Source: Persea americana (lineage: Eukaryota; Streptophyta; Magnoliopsida; Laurales; Lauraceae). Taken from it: a stretch of DNA of 64,000 bases. The notes beneath the pieces were generated by a model that saw nothing but the letters and a program-made list of their open reading frames with translations, did not search any database and was not told where the DNA came from. The stretch is from assembly GCA_029852735.1 (NCBI GenBank), contig CM056813.1, positions 48,505,682-48,569,681 of the forward strand, written 5' to 3'. A program made the position numbers and the translations under genes. Shown one piece after another: positions 35,952-48,799 of this stretch (the first letter of the stretch is position 1; each line of letters starts with the position of its first letter).

Positions 35952-36769
35952 TCTACATGACATCACTGATAATAATAATTCTGCAAAACTCGTGGCTTCA
36001 CAGCCATCTGCACACGTACTAGCTCAAGACGAGGACCTGCTACCTAAGGTACCAAACAAACAGGGTCAGACATGACGGTCTGGTAGGTGATCAATTTAGG
36101 CAAGAGTTTATATCATTTAAAATTTATAAGAAATCATTTACTGAATTTAAAACAATTTACAAAACTTGAAACAATGCTTGAACGATATACTTGTCGAGAA
36201 AACAAAAGTCCATGAACGAGATATAAGGCCAAACTAGCATGAGTACATATGGTCTAGTGTTTAAAGCCATTTAATGAATTTAAAACAATACATGAACAAA
36301 AGCAAGACAAAGCTAGCATGATTACGAGAAAACATCATGATTCATGAATCCACATTGAGCTCATCCTTTCTCTGTCATATGTGATGACAAGAGCAAGCAA
36401 AACGAAACAAAACGAAACGAAAAGAAAACGAAAGCCCGAGCCACACAAGGTGGGAGGGAAAACCGGCCGCGGAACCGGACAAAACAAGAATGTGTATAAA
36501 TACAAGACTAATATGCAGATTGTCCTTATGTTTAAGGATCCCTTCACTAGTGGATCAGACTGAGAGGGCAGTCCAAGCTCAGCGGTATTCTATGATATTC
36601 ATGTCTGCACAAAACATATCGATACTCGTACAAAACTTATCGAAAATGGGGGAAAGCACTTATCAAAACAATGCAAAGCGAAACTAAACAAGAGTGGCAT
36701 AAGCTATAGTGAAATAAGGCTGAAAAGTGTTCCCCAACATAGTTCTTGAATAATTCAAAACACAGCTGA

Positions 36770-36950
36770 TACTTGTAAATCACCTCAAGTGCAAATCAAT
36801 ACCCAAAACAAAACTGATACTTGCAAGTCAAAACAAGTGCAAAACGATACTCGAACAAAACTAAAAGCTTGAAAGTCAAAACAAGTACAAAATGATACTC
36901 GAACAAAACCAAAAGCTTGTAAGTCAAAACAAGTGCAAAATGATGTTCTT
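36770..36950. repeat. 48-bp tandem array inside solo LTR E
   Basis: Three to four copies of a 48-bp unit containing AAGTCAAAACAAGTGCAAAA, starting at 36825, 36873 and 36921, with a more divergent copy to the left. LTR A, a member of the same family, has different arrays in its corresponding half. Confidence 0.85.
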
Positions 36951-37164
36951 CATGTCAAGACTAAGTTTTTCAAACAGGCCTTCAAGTATATGCTAAGACC
37001 CTTCGTTTGATCATCGTGCACTTGAAGCCCAAATATCGGTGTTTAAAGATAGCTTGGTGCTCCGATGATAGTAGGCATTTCAAGTCTCAAGTGCACAATA
37101 CCAAGATATAAGTCTCTCAACATATTCTGGTTTTCATTTCCCTAGAAAATCACACAAAATAAGT

Positions 37165-37490
37165 TCATCCTGAACTTCGGTCAGCTTTCGGTCACCGTCG
37201 GCTAGCCGAGGTGGTGCATGTCGGCTAACCGACTTCTGACCGAAGGCCAACCGTCCGATCTCGGATCAGGAAAAGCGCTACTTTGGAATTGGAACCGAAA
37301 TGGGGTTCGGTTGGCTGTCGGTCAATCGAAACAAGATTGTCAGCTGACCGACAGCTAACCGACGCTTGACCTGACGCAAAGCAAGCTTCTGGAAATGGAA
37401 CTGAAGGGGCTCGATTGGTTGTCAGTCGACCGAAACGGAGATGTCGGCTAACCGACATATGACCGATAGCTGACTGACCCTCTGCGGAAA
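37165..37490. repeat. Palindrome-rich array in solo LTR E
   Basis: Repeated self-complementary blocks such as TCGGCTAGCCGA, TCGGCTAACCGAC, GGTCAGCTGACC-like and CGGTTGGCTGTCGG are spaced through about 320 bp. The layout resembles the array in LTR C, with pairs of palindromes and spacers, but the palindrome sequence is different. Confidence 0.7.
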
Positions 37491-38886
37491 GCTGCAGTTC
37501 AGGTCATTTTCCTTCCTTCTTCTTCTCATATCACTGCACTTCATTCCTTGTCAAATATTTTGTAGTTATAGAGCCTACATGTTCTCCTCCAAAAACAACA
37601 ATTTCCCAACCGGTCCCCCATCACTAAACTCCCACATTTCTCCAAACATTAATGACCATCAATCAAGCTATTCAAAACAAGAAAATTGCAAACCCAAAAC
37701 AGAATTCAACTTGACTAATTGAGAGCTTTTCAAAATCGAAATGGAACATATGCATGCAAGCTTGCAAATGTGTTTCAAATATCCCATGCATATTAGTATC
37801 ACATAAGTGTAAAACTAGCATTGAAAATCTAGCATTTGAATCCAAAATAACCTATACACTTAACATGCATTTGAAATAACTAAAGAGATCACTTGCCTTT
37901 GACCCAAATGTCAATCCAAAACCTTCCTTAAGATCACACTCAAAAGATGAACCGAAATCTACAAAATGCCCCAAAATAAACCTCAAAATCCAACAAAATC
38001 TATATATAAAAAAAAAGAATCCATTTCGAAATGGGTGTTGCATGTATGAAAAACATAATCCTTGTAGGCTCAAAAGACTCCATAGAAAAGATGGAGAAAA
38101 GGCCTCACCTGAAGCTACCCAAACAGGAAGGAAACAGCTGGATGGAGGTGGAAAAGTTGCACGATTTTTGTACAAGAAGTACCCAGCTGAAGCTCGAAGG
38201 AAGAGGAATAAGGTAGTGCTTTCAAATTTTCATTTAGAAGTCCATAGATGAGGCATGCAAAAAGGGGAAAGGTTGACAAGAAGGAGATGGTCTTCTCCTT
38301 GAGTTTTTCTGACCTTCAGGAGCCGAGAGTGGAGTTGAAAATGGAAAACGTGAGTGAGGGAGGGGGTGATATGAGATGAGTAAGATGTGGGTCCCAAAGG
38401 GTCTAATTTTTCAAATGGTTAAAACATCATCCTACGGGCCCCGAACGAGATTGACGAAGAAGAGCAAAATGATCCTCAAAAAATCTAGTTTCCAAAAAGT
38501 ATAAATTTGGCGTAGTTTTGAAATTTCGAAATTTGGGTCCAGATTTGATGTGAAATGACTGTTTTACCCTTTTGCGCTAAAACTTGGGTTTCTGAGCTTC
38601 GAATGGGATCGGTGAAAACACAAAAGTTGTTGGGGCTAATTTGACCTATCAAAAGAAACCAAAATTTTAATTTTTCAAAATCAAGAACCCCCCACACTAA
38701 CACGTACAGCCCAAGGCATCCCCAGGCAGTCAGACCGGGTCCAACCACTCTCAAAATTCTCCAAGCTATAGAAAAATATTCTAAACCACAATCTAACTCA
38801 ATTGGGCTCAAATCTCACTTAGAGAACTAACCCACAGCTAAAAACACACTAATCGCGAAAATTAGGGGTCGGGGTCTTACACTTAC

Positions 38887-39059
38887 TCCAATGAAAGTTA
38901 GTCCAACCTTAAGATTTGTAATTCGATATTTAAAAAAACCATGAGTTACACAATCCTATACATATTCATTATCACTTTTCTTATCAAATGATCAATCCAT
39001 TTGTGGGACTATCTTAGATTGAAGTAAAAATTAGAAATTCCGCATGTATATTGAGTTCA
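38887..39059. other. Intergenic sequence right of solo LTR E
   Basis: Contains a direct, diverged copy (38936-38975) of the sequence at 23577-23615 on the other side of LTR E. No gene. Confidence 0.5.
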
Positions 39060-40960
39060 TGAATTTGCATATTTACGCATCATTTTAGGATAAATTAGGG
39101 GTTTAATTAGGTGAATTGCATCATCATTCATCTAATTCCATCATTTCATGCATTTTCACCTAAAAACCTGAATTTTCATATTTTTCATACATTTTCTTCA
39201 TTAACTTAGAATGTTTTGCAATTTTTCTCCGAAGAGTCCCAGTTGGAGTAGAACTCTGTCCGGATGGGTCCCGCTACAATATGAGCTCTTCAGCACTTGA
39301 TGTGTTGAATTAGAATGTGTAGAAAATGAGAATTGAAGGCTTCTGTCACGGGACCTACTTTCAAGCACACATAGTCATCTCGGGCCCTGCATTGCTAAAT
39401 TCAATCTTGAAAAGAAGTAAATTGAAGAATTCACCAAGTAGACCCCACACACACAAAAATCAATCAGGGGGGTCCACTCATCATGTCAGTTGAAGAGTCC
39501 TAACTACAATAGAAGACTTCTCAAAGGGCCCACTGTTCAAGCAGATGAAATGTCCCACATGGCAAGGTTCGTAGTAGTTGCAGATTTGAAATTATTAATG
39601 GATAATTTAAAGAGTACAAGCTTGTTTGGAATAAAAGAAGAAGATTTTGAATCATCCACGTCTGATCCCCTTTAAAAAATGAAAGTTGTGCAGAGATAGA
39701 GTCCATTGCAAATCAAAATTCAAAAGTTAATCTAGTTGTTCTCAAGATAACTCATCTTCAAGTGGCCATAACTTTCAATATGGCCGTCGGATCGATGAAA
39801 TTTACCTACCGTTGGAAAGCTTACTCAGAGTAGATATTCATGGAGCCTAAGAATGTACAAATTGGAGCTAAATTGACAAAGTTATGGGCCTAGATATTTT
39901 TATACTCTTTTTTAGGCGGGATTGCAATTAAATCCACACCGTTGATAATCCATTGCTGCACATCCCTTGTGGGACTTCATTTGAAGATTAGCCAAGCCAT
40001 CCAGAGGTTTCTCGAAGCTTCACCTCATTCAAATTCAAAAAGGATAAGAGATAGACCTTATCAAAGAAGATAAACCAAATTTGCAGAGAAGGTGTCCTGG
40101 TTCAATGTATTTGTGAGATAACCGGAGTTATAAAAGGAACGAAAGGGAAGCATAAGAAGAGAGATGAACCCTCCCTTTGAGGTTTTCACTCCTCTCTCAT
40201 TCCATTAGTTTTTTTTTTCTTTTGGTTAGCCTTGGGCCATGTCTAAGGACTTGTTTTGAAGGAGAAAGTATTGTGAAGGAGAAGTCGTAAAGATGCAAAT
40301 ACTAATGAAAAATCAAGTACTTTTCTTTTCAATGGCGGGCTAAATCCATTGATTATAGCTATGGATGAAGATAAGTAACTACCACTTTATTTATTTAGTA
40401 TTTCTAATTTGTGTTCCATGTTTATGTGATTAATGATTAATAGGCTTGTCTTCGTGCCCTAGGCAAATCTCCATTCTTGATTTCTAAAAATAAAAATTAA
40501 TTTCTGACTATTCATGCTTAGGCTTGATAGGCTATGCTTAGGACTTAGATGTTTTGATGGTTTATGCTTACTTTTGATGGATAATGCTTAAATAATTTTT
40601 ACTCTTTTATGAGAAGAAGGAAGTCTTGGTTTCGGATTTAATAATTAAAAAGGATTTTTTAAAAGTTAGATTTTCCAAATTAAAAACATTGATTTGTCTT
40701 TGATTTGAAATAAAAATTGGAACAAGTTAGGGTTACTTGATAAAAAAAATTGGTGGATGCTTATTGGATTCTGATGTTCTAATCACTTTCATTAATTAGT
40801 GGAGTTCATAGTTCTAAATTAGTTGCTTGTTTATATTTCTAAGTACTCAAAACATTCCTTAATTTGTTTTCTTAATCTAAAAGTTTCTTTAATTAGCTCC
40901 ATGGGGGTTCAACCCGTTCTTGCAACTGTCTCATGTAGGCAGCCGTGCACTTGTGATATT
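39060..40960 (+). mobile_element. Probable decayed solo LTR of Athila/Tat type
   Basis: The left part (CGCATCATTTTAGGATAAATT and onward) has the layout of the Athila LTR start (CATCATTTTAGAGTAATTA). A TATA box TTATAAAAGG lies at about 40128. The right part has CATGGGGGTTCAACCC followed by a GTGCACTTG end, as in LTRs of this group. It also holds the CCATAACTTTCAATATGG box (39769) with CCGTTGGAAAGCTTAC. Exact ends and a target duplication could not be found, so both limits are approximate. Confidence 0.4.
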
Positions 40961-41726
40961 TTATGATTAATAAATATCACATCATATATGAAGAAAGTAT
41001 ACTTTGAACGGTTAAGATTTTAATAGAAAGGGGCCAATCTAGAGTTCCACTCCTTATAAATTCATGATTTCTTCACGTCAAAGCCTCGCAGAAGTATTCT
41101 GGAACGCACGTATGGATGCTCAATAGTACAGAATGGTCTTGGAGAGCATGAATTTTTACAATTGCAGGTGCCTCTAATAAATTAAGAACAAAAATAATGT
41201 TAACATGCTTGTGATCGACCCTTTTTCAGTGTAAAATCTAACAAATCTTTGATCACTAAACATGAAGCTAGTACACAAAAATACAGAAACCTTAAAATAT
41301 GAAATTAAGCCGAGCTCCGTACTTTTTATTGCTTAATTCAAGCCCGGCCCAGAATTTAGATCTAGGCCGGCTCACGTACTAAAACTCAAACTTGAACCCA
41401 GCCCCAAGTGGTTTGGGCTCGGGCTGGCCCGGCCTTTGTGTATCCCTACATGCCAGCTAAAATGGGTCTGAAATGGGTCAGTTCGGATAAATGAGTGGAC
41501 TTGACCTAAAATGTTTTAGGTCTGGGTTTAAGTTTATACTATTGAGTTCGTTTTAGATCTAGAGATGGTGAGGCCCACCCACTTTCACATGTACACATGA
41601 CCAAGGGACTTAATTTGAGAAGTTTGGATTACAAGTGGATTCGAGCCTGGCCATAGGATTTATCTTATTTCAAACTCATGATTATAGTCCTATATTTGTT
41701 CCATAGATGTTATTTTTACCAAAAAG

Positions 41727-41762
<36 letters not shown>

Positions 41763-42419
41763 CCCTTTAGATACACCATAAGCCAAAAAGGTCATTCTAG
41801 TTTCCCTGTTACCAAATCAACTCTCCTCTAAACAGGTGAGGGTGGATATCGACCCTCCTCCGCACAAAAAGAAAAAAGAAAAAAAAGTTTTCCTTCGTCT
41901 TTTTCCTCCTCTCTTCTCCAAACCCAATCCAATGGGAAAGAACAAATAATATGAGGATTCCCCTCCAAGGAAGAAAGTAATAAGTTTCCCCTTGGAATTT
42001 ACAGAAACTCCGAGGTTTTTCATGATTTGACTAAGATCAGAGAAAGTTGTAATTGTCGGTTTTGTTTGAATGTGTAGAGATTTTAGATATCTTAGCCCAG
42101 GAGAAGTTCCAAGGTTCGAAAGCTTTCTCTTGACAGATTACAAGGATCGAGGCTTTGATGTTTTGATTTCACCGAACTTCGTAAAGATGTTATCTTTTTA
42201 CTATAGCTATCAAAAATATTAGTTCTTTTCTTCTTTTGACTTGCTTGGGTTCAAAGAGTTGTGTAAAGAATCTGAATAGATCTGCCCGTATTGATGGAGA
42301 TAAGGGAGCAGAAGTTTTTATATTGAGTAAGGTATGAGGCTTTGATTCTCTGAAAATCATTGAAATCATCACATGTTTTTTGCGGCAGGTGTATCTGTAT
42401 CTGTTTTTGGGATCTACGC
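40961..42419. other. Unassigned sequence upstream of the J-domain fragment
   Basis: Contains a hAT-like end (GGCCTTTGTGTATCCCTA, about 41434-41451), a long A run (about 41725-41761), a block (41515-41725) related to 56825-57160, and about 650 bp directly upstream of the J-domain ATG. That last part may be the promoter and 5' untranslated region of the broken gene; a GCGGCAG just before 42389 could be a splice acceptor. None of this is proven by the sequence. Confidence 0.4.
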
Positions 42420-42457
42420 ATGGGAGTTGATTACTACACCATATTGAAGGTGAACAA

Positions 42458-43493
42458 TGTAAGGTTTTGAGTGTTTGGCATAATTCATGAGATTGGACAA
42501 AACTTGGGTTTGATCTATATATTTTTTCATTTTTCTTGATTATACTGCAAAATTCTCAACACTTAAAGATTTTCACTGGACGTTCGAACGTCCCCTGTTT
42601 GCATTTGAACATCCCATGGGAGAACAGTCTGCAAGCCAAAAACCAGAGAGCTCCTTCAAACGTTCTAAGGTAGAATTTGAACGTTCTTAAGCAACGTTCG
42701 AACATTCCTGTTGACAGCATTCTCAAGCCATTTTCCAGAAAAGTCTAGAGTTCGAACGGTCATTAGATGCGATTGAACGTTGCTGTCTAGAGCCTTTCCA
42801 AGCTATTTTCCAGGGAACTTCAGAGTTCGATAGCTCAATAGTTGTGTTCAAACATTGTTTTCCAGTCTTCCAAGACAATTTTTAGAAAGCTCCAGAGTTT
42901 GACCGCTTAGTGTGTACGTTTGAACGTTCGTAGTGCTGAAGTCCCTGTTTTCCTTTTTTGGGAAAACCCTAGTGGTACAATTATATAAGGATTGGTACAA
43001 CTACATAAGGATCGTTATGTTTTGCCCTAATTGCCTCAGACATTCCGAGGACAGCTATAGACATTTTGAGAGGGTTTTTCATTCTCTAGAGGGATTTATT
43101 CCCTTTGCACTGAGATTTCCATCTCTAGAGTTCATATCTTCCATTCTTTGTCTTGTTCCCATCTCAGAGTGGCTTCAAAGTAGAAGACGAAGAGTCAAGC
43201 ACGAATGAACAATGAGTGGTCGGCATGAGGTTTTGCAGATCTTAGGTTGAGATACAACTAGAGAAGGGTTATATGTTCTCTTGTAATCTACCAATTCTTA
43301 GTGCTTGATTATCTTCCTAGACTGGGTTTCAGGTTTGGTGGTTTTTTCCCGAATTCAAGTTTTTCAACGTATATCGTTGTCTCTCTTATGGTGATTGTTT
43401 GATATTGTTTTATTGTTGATTGTGTTGTTTGAATTGCATAATAAAGATATGATTTGGGACCTTAAACCCTAAATTGAGGTTTTCAAACATTCA
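42458..43493 (+). repeat. 5' LTR of the copia element
   Basis: 1036 bp, TG...CA. From about 42575 to 42930 it contains repeated paired palindromes related to those in solo LTR C (for example GACGTTCGAACGTC at 42579-42592). A weak TATA-like stretch (ATTATATAAGG, about 42979) lies downstream of the array. Confidence 0.85.
42578..42930. repeat. Paired-palindrome array in the copia LTR
   Basis: About five degenerate units of roughly 70-77 bp. Each has a TTCGAACG- or TTTGAACG-type palindrome, a short linker, a second such palindrome, and a spacer with AAGCCATTTTCCAG-like sequence. The motif is the same as in the gypsy-like solo LTR C. The 3' LTR of this copia element has lost nearly all of the array. 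Confidence 0.7.
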
Positions 43494-43495
43494 AT

Positions 43496-43507
43496 TGGTA
43501 TCAGAGC
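43496..43507 (+). promoter_or_regulatory. Primer binding site (tRNA-iMet)
   Basis: TGGTATCAGAGC two bases after the 5' LTR is the standard copia primer site, complementary to the initiator tRNA-Met 3' end. No mismatch over these 12 bases. Confidence 0.92.
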
Positions 43508-44933
43508 AGGTCACACTAAGATATCGTGTGAATCAATCAATCAAATTTAAAATATGGAATTCAACCAAGTGCGAACCTCCACCACAAAGCCTCCCCTGTT
43601 GATTAGGACAAATTATGCTTATTAGAAGGTTAGAATGATTGTTTTTCTTAAGTGTGGGATTGTGTTGAGGATAGGTATAATGCACTCACAACTGTTGTAG
43701 ATGGGAAAACCAGTCCCTAACCCAAATCTGAGTGGACCAAAGTGGAAAGATATGCCTCAAATTGCAATAGTAAGGCCATCAATGGCATTTACAATGGTAT
43801 AACTCCTTCAAAATTTCACAGGATTTCTTCTTACACCACGGCTCAGGAAGCGTGGGATATTCTTCAAACCGTTCAAGAGGGTACTGAAAAAGTAGAGTAG
43901 ACCAATCTCCAAAATCTTACCATTGCTTTTGAATCCATAAAGATGAAGGAATTAGAGACATTTGATGAATTTAATGTGAAATTAAGTGACATTGTCAATA
44001 ATAGTTTCGATTTGGGGGAACCCATTCCAGAGAGTAAAGTGGTAAGGAAGATTTTATGATCTCTTTCCCAAAAATTTCATGCAAAAGGTAATGGCAATTG
44101 AGGCGACTAAGGATCTGAATACCCTAAGTGTAAGACCCCGACCCCTAATTTTCGTGTTTAGTGCTGTCTTAGTTGCGGATTAGTTTTTTCTAAGTAAGAT
44201 TAGAGGTTGATTGGCTACGTTTGTGAGTTTGACTCGATTTTTCATAGCTTTGGAGAATTTTGATAACGTTGAGTCAGGTTTGACCGAGCCCGGGGTGACT
44301 CGTGTGACATGTGTGTTCGTGTGGGAATTTAACCTTGATTTCGAAAAATATTGATTTCTATCTTTCTAGATTTGTTGTTTTAATCCCAACAACTTTTATG
44401 TTTGCTCCGTTAGTATTCAAACGCCAAAAATCACGTTTTTCGAGGAAAAGGGCAAAATGGACTTCTCACACCAAGTTTGTGCGTAATTTTTTATATTTGA
44501 AAATCGTGAGGAAATTATACTTTCTGAAAAATAGATTTTCTGACGATCACTTTTCTCTTCTTCGTCGAATTCATCCGGAACCCACATATAGGAGTTCTAA
44601 GCCCTTGAAATCTTAGGGCCTATGGGGCCCACAACTTAAACCCATTTAACACCAAGACTCATGTCAGTCCACTCCTTCATTCTTCATTTTCGTCTCTGCA
44701 ACCGAACTAGGGAAAGAAACCTCTTCTTCTCCACACCTTCTCTCTTCTGCATGTTAAAGAAACCAAACCCAAATTGAGATACAAACTACACCATTTTATT
44801 CTCCAATCTCCAAGCTTCACAAGGATACCATGTTTGAAAGATTTCAGCTGGGTTTTCCTTCTTCTCCAAACTCTTCGTCTTGCCTGGAGCCCCTTGAGGT
44901 AAGCTATGGCAGTCCTCTTCCATTCTCGGTTTG

Positions 44934-47810
44934 TGTAAGATCCCGGTCCCACATATTTATTATTTTATTATATTTTAATTAGATATTATTATTATTTTAA
45001 TTGAATGTATTTTAGTTATCTAAGTGGGTAGGATTAAATGGGGCACACGTTAGATTAGATGCGTAGATTGATGAGTTGGGTTAATGGGTAGATGGCCTCA
45101 CCTGTAGTTTTGACCCAATGACTTAAGCCCAGTAGTATTCTTTTTAACCTAATCCCTTTTTTAACGAAACCCTTCTTATCTCTCCCCACTAATCTCTGCA
45201 ACTCCTCCCGGTTATCTTCGTCTTCTTCCTCTTTCAACTTCCCAAGCCATACCAGCTTTAGGATCCAGCCATCAGAATCAAGATCAGAGGATACCAGCAT
45301 TCTTTGTTCAATCTTCTTATCTCAGGTAACCCTCTCCTCAAATCATTAGGAGTAGATCTATATTTTTAGGTTATCTTCCTATTCTTTCCAATGTTAGGTT
45401 TTGGGTAGGAAATACTATAGATCTGTTCATCTGAGCATTCCTTTCCCATATTCTTTATCAGATCGGTGATAGGATTATTCTCAAGCGCTGTGGGAATCGC
45501 GGTTTGGGTATTGGTTAGGATCTGTGCAAGTACCTAACCATAATTTGTAGAATTAATACTTGTGTTCTTTCTTGATTTTCGTGTTAGTGCATGTAGAAAC
45601 CCTTTTTGTGCTCTTTCATGTAATGATGATGATTAATCTGTTTTTGTGGTAAAATCAGGGATTGGGGGATGATTTAACTGATCTTCTCATGAGTATGTTA
45701 TTGTAGCAATGTCTGGTTTTCAAAACTCCCTTTTTAATCATCCAGATTCTGTAAATTGTATGTTAAGGGAGTTAGGCTGGTTAGAGTTTGGATTCAATGC
45801 AAACCTATCAAAATAGACCTAAACCATGATGAAGAAGGGGACTGTTCCGTGGGTTGGACCGTGGGACCCAGGGTGGGCCACTTGATGGTAGATCTGGTCC
45901 ATGGATCCAGAGGAGGACCCACGGGCGACCTTAAAGAGCCTGAACCTGTAGGCAGCGGACCCCGTTTGGGCCGTCATCCAGATCCTTCTGTGCTTTGGGC
46001 GTGAGTCACTGATGTGGTATTGTCCTGGTTTAAATCTTGATGTGTGGCCCAGGGAAGCGTCTTAGTGAGTAATCCGGACCATAGATCTTTTAGTAGGGCC
46101 CTGGGCGACCTCGATGTTGGGGGCTGATCGTGGGTCTTTGTCGATGGGGCCCACTATCCTTGCACCTCGGAGTTGCAGGCGAAGGAAACCATCATTCTGG
46201 AACAGGGGTCTGGGCGCTGAAGTCTGTCATGAATAGTGGGGCGGTTTGATTCTGGATATGCATAGGGAGAGAGAGACCTTGGTGATAAGATATTATATTT
46301 GAGGTTGACTAGACTTGCTTTTCAACAAACATCCCATGTGACTTTCGTACAAATTGATGGGATGAATGGAAAGGTTAAATATGGTGTTCCCTGAGTGTAT
46401 GGGAAAACATGTAGTCATTACCCATGTTACATATTTGACTTTAAAGTTATGTTAAATTGTATAGATTGTCCTTTTAGTTCTTGAAAATTAGGAAAAAGGT
46501 CCTAATGGTTTTATAAACTCAAATTAGCCCCTTTGACTTATTTTGAAGGTGGAAAATGTTTTAGATAGGGTCGTTAGGTTTTTCTAAAATTACAAACTAA
46601 ATTATTTACAAACTAATCTTGAATGATATCTTTGATTTTTAATATGTTAAAGTTATATTTTTGTACCTTATTATTTGGATCTTTGGACTGAGTAAATACC
46701 GTATGGGCACACGGTATCTTACTAACATGGGGTCTAGTGCCTTGTATGACATCGGGGAAATCCTGATGGATTCGAGCTCAACCCATCCCTATTGGAAAAC
46801 CCTTAATTGGGTCTATGCACCATTGATGGAAAAGTAATGCGTTGATCTTTTATCCATTAGAGATTCCTGTGGTTATTGGGTGCGAGACCTTATGTCTGAC
46901 TTTCGGATTTGGTTGTGGTTATTCTTTGACCTTCGGGTTTGCATACATGAGTGGTTATTTGAATATGACTTAGGATTCTTGTGTCGGAGCATTATTAATC
47001 AGGTCTATTATGAATATATGTTTATGTGTTTATGTGGGTCATTTATGGACGACTGCAGAACAATATATGGACGGTTGATCACCGATGTGACCGGATCACT
47101 TATAATCCGCTTTGTTTATGCACAGGTTATCCTGATTTTATTTTGATCGGTTTATGACCACCGACATTATGGACAGGCTTTCCCGATTTATTTAGGGCTG
47201 ACCACCCACAACGGGGACACTTGTCACCGTGTGATTCTATATTGCTCCCTTTGTATCGTTAGACTTTTGTTTTACATTCTTTCTCATTATTATCTTTGTC
47301 ATTGTTTTATTATGATCACACTTGTCTATATTCTTCTCGTTATCGTATTAAATTTCGAATTATGATTATGTTCTTGCTATTTACTTTGTAATATTTGGTG
47401 CATAGGTACTGAGCCCTACTTTACCCAGGAGACGGAGGAGGATCAAGTGTTTCAAACGTTTGAGCCAACTGATGAACCCGAGTGGGATGCCGGAGATGGC
47501 TTTGGAGCCGTCTGAACCAGCATAAGAGAGAACGTCATCTTAGAATTATATAAATGAACTTTCTTTTAGTGTTGAGACCTCTTTTAGAAATTTTACAATT
47601 CTGCAATTTTAACTATTAATGTTTATTTGATTTTTGTGTTGGGTTTCATTATAAACATTCATTACCAATATAATGAAATTTATTTTGACTCACCACATAT
47701 TGAAATTTTTTGTGGGTCCACTTTTGGAAGCTTGTGTTGTATTAAACACAGGAATTTGAATTTTATTTATTTTTCACGTTTTCCCAATTCTTATTTTGGG
47801 GGACGTGACA
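44934..47810 (+). mobile_element. Solo LTR B (2877 bp) nested in LTR A
   Basis: It starts TGTAAGATCCCGGTCCCA and ends GGGGGACGTGACA, with perfect duplications GTTTG at 44929-44933 and 47811-47815. It is the same family as solo LTR D in the opposite orientation; the two share the end sequence, the ACCGTATGGGCACACGGT hairpin (here about 46698-46715) and the segment around 46330-46560. It is the youngest layer of this nest. Confidence 0.93.
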
Positions 47811-48424
47811 GTTTGGTTGGGCTGTCTAGAGCTTCTTTTTCACACATGCAGGAACTCTCTTGTGGAGCTCCTTCTCTTTTCAAAATGTGGAGGTTTGAGA
47901 TGGGTTTTCCATGGGGTTTTTGGTGTAGGTTTGAGGCTGAGCTGAGAAGGGGGTTTCTTGGAGTGTTTTAGACCATATTGCAGCCAAGGCAAGTGAATAA
48001 GATGGAACTGAAGTGCATGCAACTTAGATTTGGTTTTCTCTATGAAGTTTGGAATTTCTCACCTATATGCATTAAGTTATTTCTTTTCACAATCTGATGG
48101 TGTTCTTTTCAGATGTTGTTTAGTGAGTAATTGATGCCTACTTTGTTTATAAATTGTTTTCTATATCAACAGGGAATTTCTGTGATTGAATTATTGTCAA
48201 CAAGTATTGGGAATGAAATTTCAGAAGTTCTTAATTCTGTGTTTGACTATGATTTTTTTGAATTTTGAATGATGATTGGAATAGAGGTAATGTTGATGGT
48301 TGAATGGAGTTATTTGGAGATGTTTTGGACTCAGTTTTGTGTTATTGGAAGGGAGAATGAAGGCTTAATGCGGGAAGAAGGAGCAGAAAATTCTGCTCAA
48401 ATCGGGCCAGGCAAAAGCCAGGCT

Positions 48425-48485
48425 CGCTCTAGCGAGCCTAGTTTCTGTGACTGCCCACTCAAGCGAGCCTGGGACCTGGCCCAGA
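48425..48485. repeat. Palindromic block of LTR A
   Basis: GGCTCGCTCTAGCGAGCC (from about 48420) followed about 35 bp later by CTCAAGCGAGCCTGGG. Two self-complementary units with a spacer recall the longer arrays in LTRs C and E, again with a different sequence. Confidence 0.55.
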
Positions 48486-48799
48486 TTCATTTCTTGTGTA
48501 ATTTGAGGCCCATTGGTACAGTTTGGAGCCCTATTTGAACACGAAAATTTTCTAAAGACTTAGGGATCATCGAGAATTGAAATTTCGAGTCCGAATCACT
48601 TCGTTTGACTAAAACCCATGGAGAAAGTATAGTAATTGAATTACTGAGGACTTTCTATAAGTCTCTATACACACCTTGTGCCCTCGAATGTCGGAGACCT
48701 TCACAGGCACCAACTTCTTCACTCATAAACCGACACGGAGACACTAAGGATGTAACGAGATGGCCCTCGGTAAGCTCATTAAACACTACAAAATTACCT

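Larger units (their letters stand above)
23704..38881 (-). mobile_element. Solo LTR E (about 3.4 kb), split by the Athila insertion
   Basis: On the plus strand it starts TGTCACACCCCTG at 23704 and ends GGTCTTACA at 38881. It is flanked by perfect 5-bp duplications, CTTAC, at 23699-23703 and 38882-38886. It is interrupted at 24153 by the 11.8-kb Athila element and resumes at 35957; without that insert and one duplication copy it is 3375 bp. The minus-strand start TGTAAGACCCCGACCCCTAA matches LTR A (44129), and the other end also matches LTR A's end, so A and E are one family. No internal coding region is attached. It contains a palindrome-rich block (37165-37490) and a 48-bp tandem array (36770-36950). 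Confidence 0.9.
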
